Shown here: in pieces, positions 59,236 to 64,000 of the stretch
Position numbering within the stretch: position 1 is the first letter of the stretch
Layout of the letters: each line of letters opens with the position of its first letter
From: Ganoderma boninense
Lineage: Eukaryota > Basidiomycota > Agaricomycetes > Polyporales > Polyporaceae
DNA: 64,000 nucleotides
Assembly (NCBI GenBank): GCA_002900995.3
Contig: CM035307.1
Coordinates: 1,860,001-1,924,000 of the forward strand
Direction: 5' to 3'
Position numbers and translations under genes: made by a program
Notes under the pieces: generated by a model
Seen by the model: the letters and a program-made list of their open reading frames with translations, nothing else
Database searches by the model: none
Told to the model about the DNA's origin: nothing

Positions 59236-60357
59236 GGTAACAAAGATAGAGATGTGGAGAAGAGGAGACAAGATTGGTGCAGTCGGGGACTTGGTTGCTT
59301 CGGCCAAATCGTCGAAAATTCGTCCCTGCATGCGATCACGTGCACTGTGTATGGGCGTCTGTGCCGACACCCCTGTAAACGGCCACGCTCGAGGATAGAA
59401 ATCAAGGGAAGTAGAACACTGCTACGGTGCAGCCTCCCAACCAAGGCATCTGACATACTGTACCATCTCCCAGGTCAATAAAACAAAATTGTTGTAGTGT
59501 ACTTATGGCAGCAACTCCATGTTCGGTTAATATGTGAGAATCATGACGCACTGTCTGCAGCCTCAACCGAAAGTATCGCAACGGCACCCGTTTGGTGTTT
59601 GCAATTCTGATGACATTTTCTTCACACCCACAAGTCAGTCCGGTGGACGGTACCAATGAGATCTCACGCCTCCATGCGCAACATTTGCCCTGGCGGAGGT
59701 ATCCTGCATGGCCGCTTATTGGAGGGAGTTCGTGGTTCTCGAACTCAGACTCCGAACGCAGACTCAAGAATGCTGATGGTGTAGTAATGACAACCGTCCG
59801 CACGTAGATTGGTCGCACAGACAGAAGAAGGGGCCTCATCGATGCATTACTTACACACATAAGTTACATATGTAGACTTTCCGTCACTCTCGCTTCGAGT
59901 ACCCCAGGCACCCAGGGTCTAGGACCTGGGTCTCATCTCATAGTGCGAACGTCGCTGGACCGTCCCGAGGACCCGAGCATCATCCTCCCTCCCTTGGCTC
60001 TCGCTTGTTGGCGACGATTGTTAATTACCGGAGGCGCTCTGGGGCCATGACGTCTTCTGCGAGGGTGGTCTGCAGCGTGCGGCATGGTACAGAATGCGAC
60101 AGGGAGACGAGGAGAGGAGTTGTCGTGAGAACACAAGGAGATGCGAGGGCAGGGGAGGAGAAGGAAGGAGGAGGGAGGGAGTGGGGACGACGGGAAAGGG
60201 AGGGTGATTGGTATCAGCAATGTAACCGGATTTGAAAGGGGTCGGTATTTTTGCTCCACGTGGTTATCGAGAATTGGTAGCCACGCGCTCTTGCCTCCGC
60301 ACGTCCATAATATCGGCACTAAGACGAGCTGCATTCCCGCCCTCGACGTCCTCTGCC
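59236..60357. promoter_or_regulatory. Divergent region between NHP2 and the bHLH gene
   Basis: It holds an unsupported 152-codon minus-strand frame (59402-59860), a near-perfect hairpin at 59911-59930 (CCCAGGGTC, TAG loop, GACCTGGG), and a purine tract at about 60146-60206 with two G-quadruplex-like motifs. No TATA box is clear. Confidence 0.45.
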
Positions 60358-62562
60358 ATGTCCTCCACGCCCGTGAACGGCGGCGACGTCGCCAACTCTG
60401 GCGTCAAAAGGCCGAGGGAGTCCCCCAATGGAAGCCCCGCAGGCAGTGCTCTTCCACCCAAAACCTCGTCCCCGTCCTTGAGCTCGCGACAGACCGCCAT
60501 TACTCCCCTCGCTCCCCTCGAGTTCCTCCAAAACCAACGCCGCGGCTCTATCACAGACCCTTCTCTCCATGCGGGCCCGAATCCTCCCACTTTTCCCGCT
60601 GGTCCCACAGCTTCTTCTAGCATCTCGTCGCCCTTCCGACGCCCCGACTCTCCTGCTACTAACTTCCCGTCGTCAGCGCCACGCGAATCCAGGCGTTCCT
60701 TCTCTCAGTCGCGACCGTTATCTCCCTACAAGTTTGGTGACGCTTCGCCACAGCCCAACGAGAGCCCCAACGCGAATCTTCGACGTCTACTGCGGTCACC
60801 TTCGGCAGAGACGGACAGGCGTACCCCTACCCAAGGAATGGCCGTGGATGGACGGGAGGGAAACAGAGCGGGCACAGTGGAGTACCCCGAAAGCGAAGGT
60901 AAGTCTGTCCTCGAGAGGTGGCAGACGAGAATGACTGCGTGTCTAAATGTTGTTCTTCGCTTCCCGCGTCCCTTTTATGTCTGTCCCCAGACAGGGTAAA
61001 GAGCAACGACGCAATGGACGTCGACAAGCACGAGGACGCGCATCACCAAGGACCGGAAGCCAGTGGAAACGCGCGACCGGGCCAGGGGGACTACGGCGGG
61101 CGCCGACAATCTGTGGTAGCAGGTGGTTAAAACCGTCTTATGTGATTCGGAGCCCCACTCACATGATGTTCCGCCTCAAGGCACGAAGCGCAAGATGTCG
61201 TCCGACAAAGGCGTGTATCCAGCGGGCAACGCAGACATCGATCCACAATTGGTGGGCCAGGACGGCGGCAGAGAAGAAGAACCGGCGCCCAAACGGCGAG
61301 GATCAGCGATTGACACGCAGAGGATCGCGCAGCTGAGCCTGTACGACCGACGAAATTCTGTGGATGCGCGGGTGGCGACGTCAGGGTCGCCGTGGTGGTC
61401 GAATGACAGACGGGATTCGACCTCGTCTGCGTCCGCATACACCAGCTCGAACACGCCGCTGACGACTGGATACACGACTCCCTCCTCGGCAATCCCCGGC
61501 GACTCGCCACATGGCCGTCCTCCTGGCGGCATTGCCTCTTTCGCGTGGCCTGCAAATCCACACGCTGCTCCAGATCAGGCTGCCCCTCCGAACATGCAGA
61601 ACGAGCAAGTTAATATGCAGGCCCCTCACCCTCCCTTCGACCCGCTCACAACAATCATGCCTCCAGTCACCTTCGCACCAGATCGTCGAATGTCTGCACC
61701 CAATATCTCCCCAGACCCTCTCCCCGCCGCGCCCTCCACAGGCCCGACGCGCAACCTCAGGTCACGCTCTCGACCGCCCTCACGCGTCCGTACCGCCGAC
61801 CAATCAGCCACCAACAGCGCCGGGACGTCCGGCGGCAGCGCAAATCCAGACGATGGATCTACCTCCGCCCACACGTCCTCGGACAAGCCTCCGGGCTCGA
61901 CGCCATATTCGCGCTCGCCTGAGCTGCGCGTATCGCACAAGCTTGCCGAGCGTAAACGGCGAAAAGAAATGAAGGAGTTGTTCGACGAGCTGCGAGACCA
62001 ACTTCCTGCGGACCGCGGGATGAAGGCCAGCAAGTGGGAGATTCTCAGCAAAGGTACGCCGATTCGCATCAAAATCCGCCACTCCCGGTCTCTGAATCGG
62101 CTTCGTAGCTATCGACTTCATTGTCAATCTCAAGCAGAGCCATCAGGACATGAGCAGAGATATCGAAATGTTGCGGCATGAAGTGGAGAGCTACCGTCAA
62201 GGCATGCCTCCACCGTTCGCTGGGGCCCCTCCGCACACCGTTGTGTATGGCCATGGGCCACCTGTCGGTGTTCCACCCTTTGCACCTCTTCCCGGTGCGC
62301 CGCCGCCACCACACCAGCCGCCTCATACCCCACATACCCATCCGGCTGGCCCTTCCGGCCCACCGGGACCGCCAGGCCCTCCTCCCGGACACCCTGTACC
62401 TCCGCCACACAACTCTCATCCCCTCCCTCACCCCCCTCCCAACAACCTCTCTCCCGTCCAGGTTCGTCCCAGAACGCATACCCGCCTGGCGCGGGTCCTC
62501 CACAGCCGCAAACTGTGAACGGCAACGCTCAAGCGGGCACCCGGACGGACACGCCGTCATAG
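60358..62562 (+). CDS. bHLH transcription factor
   Basis: Nuclear E-box-type regulator. Exons 60358-60898, 60991-61122, 61181-62053 and 62109 onward. The first 500 residues are disordered, rich in Ser, Pro and Asn, with many SP sites and basic clusters ([23 protein letters not shown]). The bHLH domain spans exons 3 and 4: basic region [20 protein letters not shown] carries the His-Glu-Arg positions of E-box binders, then loop [16 protein letters not shown] and helix 2 [19 protein letters not shown]. The end is a Pro/His-rich region. As read, it stops at 62518, but the other frame gives a more natural tail ([20 protein letters not shown]) to TAG 62562, so one base is probably missing in the C-rich stretch about 62400-62455. 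Esc1-like fungal bHLH proteins are the closest type I know. Confidence 0.9.
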
Positions 62563-63229
62563 GTGTATTCGCACTGGAATCCTGAAACTGTAGCGATATC
62601 ATTTCTTGTTTGATTCGAGGGCTTCCTAGTCGACCACCCGAAGGAGATATATTATGGTGTATCTTCATGTCTTCGTGGTTCTAAACGTCCGCGCATAGAG
62701 ATGGAGAGTCTTTGCTGTATGCTTCCGCGGAGCCGTTATTATTGTTTGGGTATGCGTATTATTTCATTCTACCCTCAGGTCTCTGCTACTCCATAGGCGT
62801 CACCCGGTCCGATCGACAGGTTTTGATCATTTCGGGTGGGACGGTCATATATTTCTAGACGTGGCTGGCATCCTTTCGCAGTACGATGTAGTCCAGCCGA
62901 CATGAATACAATCGCACTGTTCCTCATAGACCTGTCATCTCTTGTTGTGCATCTGTTCTTGTCCCTTGTGTGTCGGATATCTGTTGGGATTTCATTGGAT
63001 ATCGCAGAACAAAAGAGGTACAAGAAGCGCGGGCGGCTCCTCACCGAGCGCACGCGTCTCTTGCACCCCGACCACCACCCTGCGCCAGCTTCAGCCTGGT
63101 CTACACCTTCCCTCCTGGCCCCTTCTCGCTCCATTGCCCCGATCTTTGGCCATTGCTTTGCTTGTATTGCTACCCGGAGTTTATCTACGGCCAGATCGCA
63201 TCCTCATCCACCCGGGAACTGAGACAGTA
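62563..63229. other. Intergenic
   Basis: 3' flank of the bHLH gene and promoter of the TFIIF-alpha gene. A pyrimidine-rich stretch at 63040-63170 precedes the next start. No exon is recognised. Confidence 0.5.
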
Positions 63230-64000
63230 TGGCGAAGAAGGGGGCTCCTACGCTCTTCAATCCAAGGCCCAGTCGCCCCACCCTCCCTAAGAAGGAGCCT
63301 TCTACCGCCGACACCCCCTCCCCAGGCTCATCCCAGAACACGCCCAACCCCCAGTCCGCCCCCGGCACGCCCAAGAAGCCTCCAACGACCGGCGCGTCCC
63401 CCGCCACCCGCCCGGTGCCTCCGCGGCGGGCCCCCGCGCCGAAGGCGGAGGACGAAAAGGCACCCCAGCCTCCAGAAGGGCCGTTCACGGAGTATCGGCT
63501 GATGTCATCGAAGCTGAACGGGTGGAAGTACGACGTGATGAAATTCGAGTCGCGCAAGCGGGTCGAGATCAACGACTGGACGAAGCCCGTGAAGCTGAAC
63601 CGCAAGGATCCGCATCGGAACGACCCCGCCCTGCAACCTCAGGCGCAGCAGGCAGTCACGCCCATGGTTGGCTCCGACGGGAAGCTCGTCATCGGGGCGG
63701 ACGGGAAGGTGGTGATGGTCGACGCGCAGGGGCGTCCTGTGCGCGACCCCGCGGCGGTGGCCGCTGCAGAGCAGGCGAAGGAGGAGAAGGGGAAGGACAA
63801 GGGCACGGGTGCGGGGGACAAGGACAAGAAGCCGAAGCGGTTTCAGAAGAAGACGAGGCAGGTGTTCTTGGTGCCGGAGGCGACGCGGCAGCTGCGGCGA
63901 GAGGAGAAGTTCCCATGGGTGATCGAGGATGGGACGCAGAAGGAGGTGTGGGTGGGCAAGATCGAGGACGTGTCCAAATCACAGACGTTCGCAATGTTCA
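63230..64000 (+). CDS. TFG1: TFIIF alpha subunit (RAP74/Tfg1), 5' part
   Basis: Large subunit of general transcription factor IIF, which binds RNA polymerase II. From ATG 63230 (MAKKGAPTLFNPRPSRP) the frame is open without a stop to the window end, 257 codons. A Pro/Lys-rich N-terminus of about 85 residues precedes the TFIIF-alpha dimerisation domain: GPFTEYRLMSSKLNGWKYDV, MKFESRKRVEINDWTKPVKL, NRKDPH, an Asp/Gly/Lys-rich insert, then RFQKKTRQVFLVPEATRQLR, REEKFPWVIEDG and WVGKIEDVSKSQTFAMF. The insert in the middle of the triple-barrel domain is usual for fungal Tfg1. The gene is cut by the end of the window; no intron is seen so far. Confidence 0.92.

Noticed and set aside
59402..59860. 152-codon minus-strand ORF with ATG
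   Set aside because: No recognised domain and no splice or promoter support; the length is within chance for this base composition, so it was not called a gene.
1..64000. CRISPR arrays, phage, integron or secondary-metabolite cluster signatures
   Set aside because: None were found; gene content and introns are those of ordinary fungal nuclear DNA.

Overview
The window is nuclear DNA from a filamentous basidiomycete, most likely an Agaricomycete (the order cannot be fixed from sequence alone). The signs are gene-dense, GC-rich DNA, genes broken by many 45-80 nt introns, CCAAT boxes and a few TATA boxes, and protein sequences of the basidiomycete type. I place 27 protein-coding genes (13 on +, 14 on -) with about 129 introns by eye. 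Most exon joins were checked by reading phase. I see no tRNA, rRNA, CRISPR array or bacterial operon.

Layout: a frameshifted GNAT acetyltransferase (0.9-1.5 kb); an intergenic stretch with a 347-bp TA-flanked inverted-repeat element (2.6-2.95 kb); EMC10 (-); an unknown Ser/Pro-rich protein (+); a Bsd2/NDFIP metal-homeostasis adaptor (+); cytosolic PheRS beta (-); cactin (-) divergent from mitochondrial ClpX (+); RanBP1/Yrb1 (-) divergent from an Emp24-type p24 protein (+); kinesin-8 (-) divergent from dihydroorotase (+); a RING+LON protein (+); an F-box protein (-); glucose-6-phosphate dehydrogenase (-) divergent from THOC5 (+); a Ubc8/UBE2H-type E2 (-); three adjacent four-TM MARVEL-like genes (-, 38-42.9 kb); acetoacetyl-CoA synthetase (-); a small unknown gene (+); endopolyphosphatase Ppn1 (+); an RFX transcription factor (+); Bfr1 (-); the H/ACA protein Nhp2 (-); a bHLH factor (+); and the 5' part of TFIIF-alpha (+), cut by the window end.

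This is mostly core housekeeping DNA, not an accessory island. Genes are independent transcription units; several head-to-head pairs share short promoters (cactin/clpX, RanBP1/p24, kinesin-8/URA4, G6PD/THOC5). I did not find a clearly new multi-gene system. The features most worth a second look are: at least eight GC-AG introns (about 6% of those placed); extremely small exons (5 nt in Ppn1, two of 7 nt in ClpX); a decayed pseudo-exon copy inside the last G6PD intron; the MARVEL-like tandem array, one member of which carries a repetitive Arg/Asp/Ser tail; a MITE-like element sitting in a small ORF; and repeated single-base frameshifts in conserved genes, many in homopolymers, which point to assembly error unless confirmed by reads.
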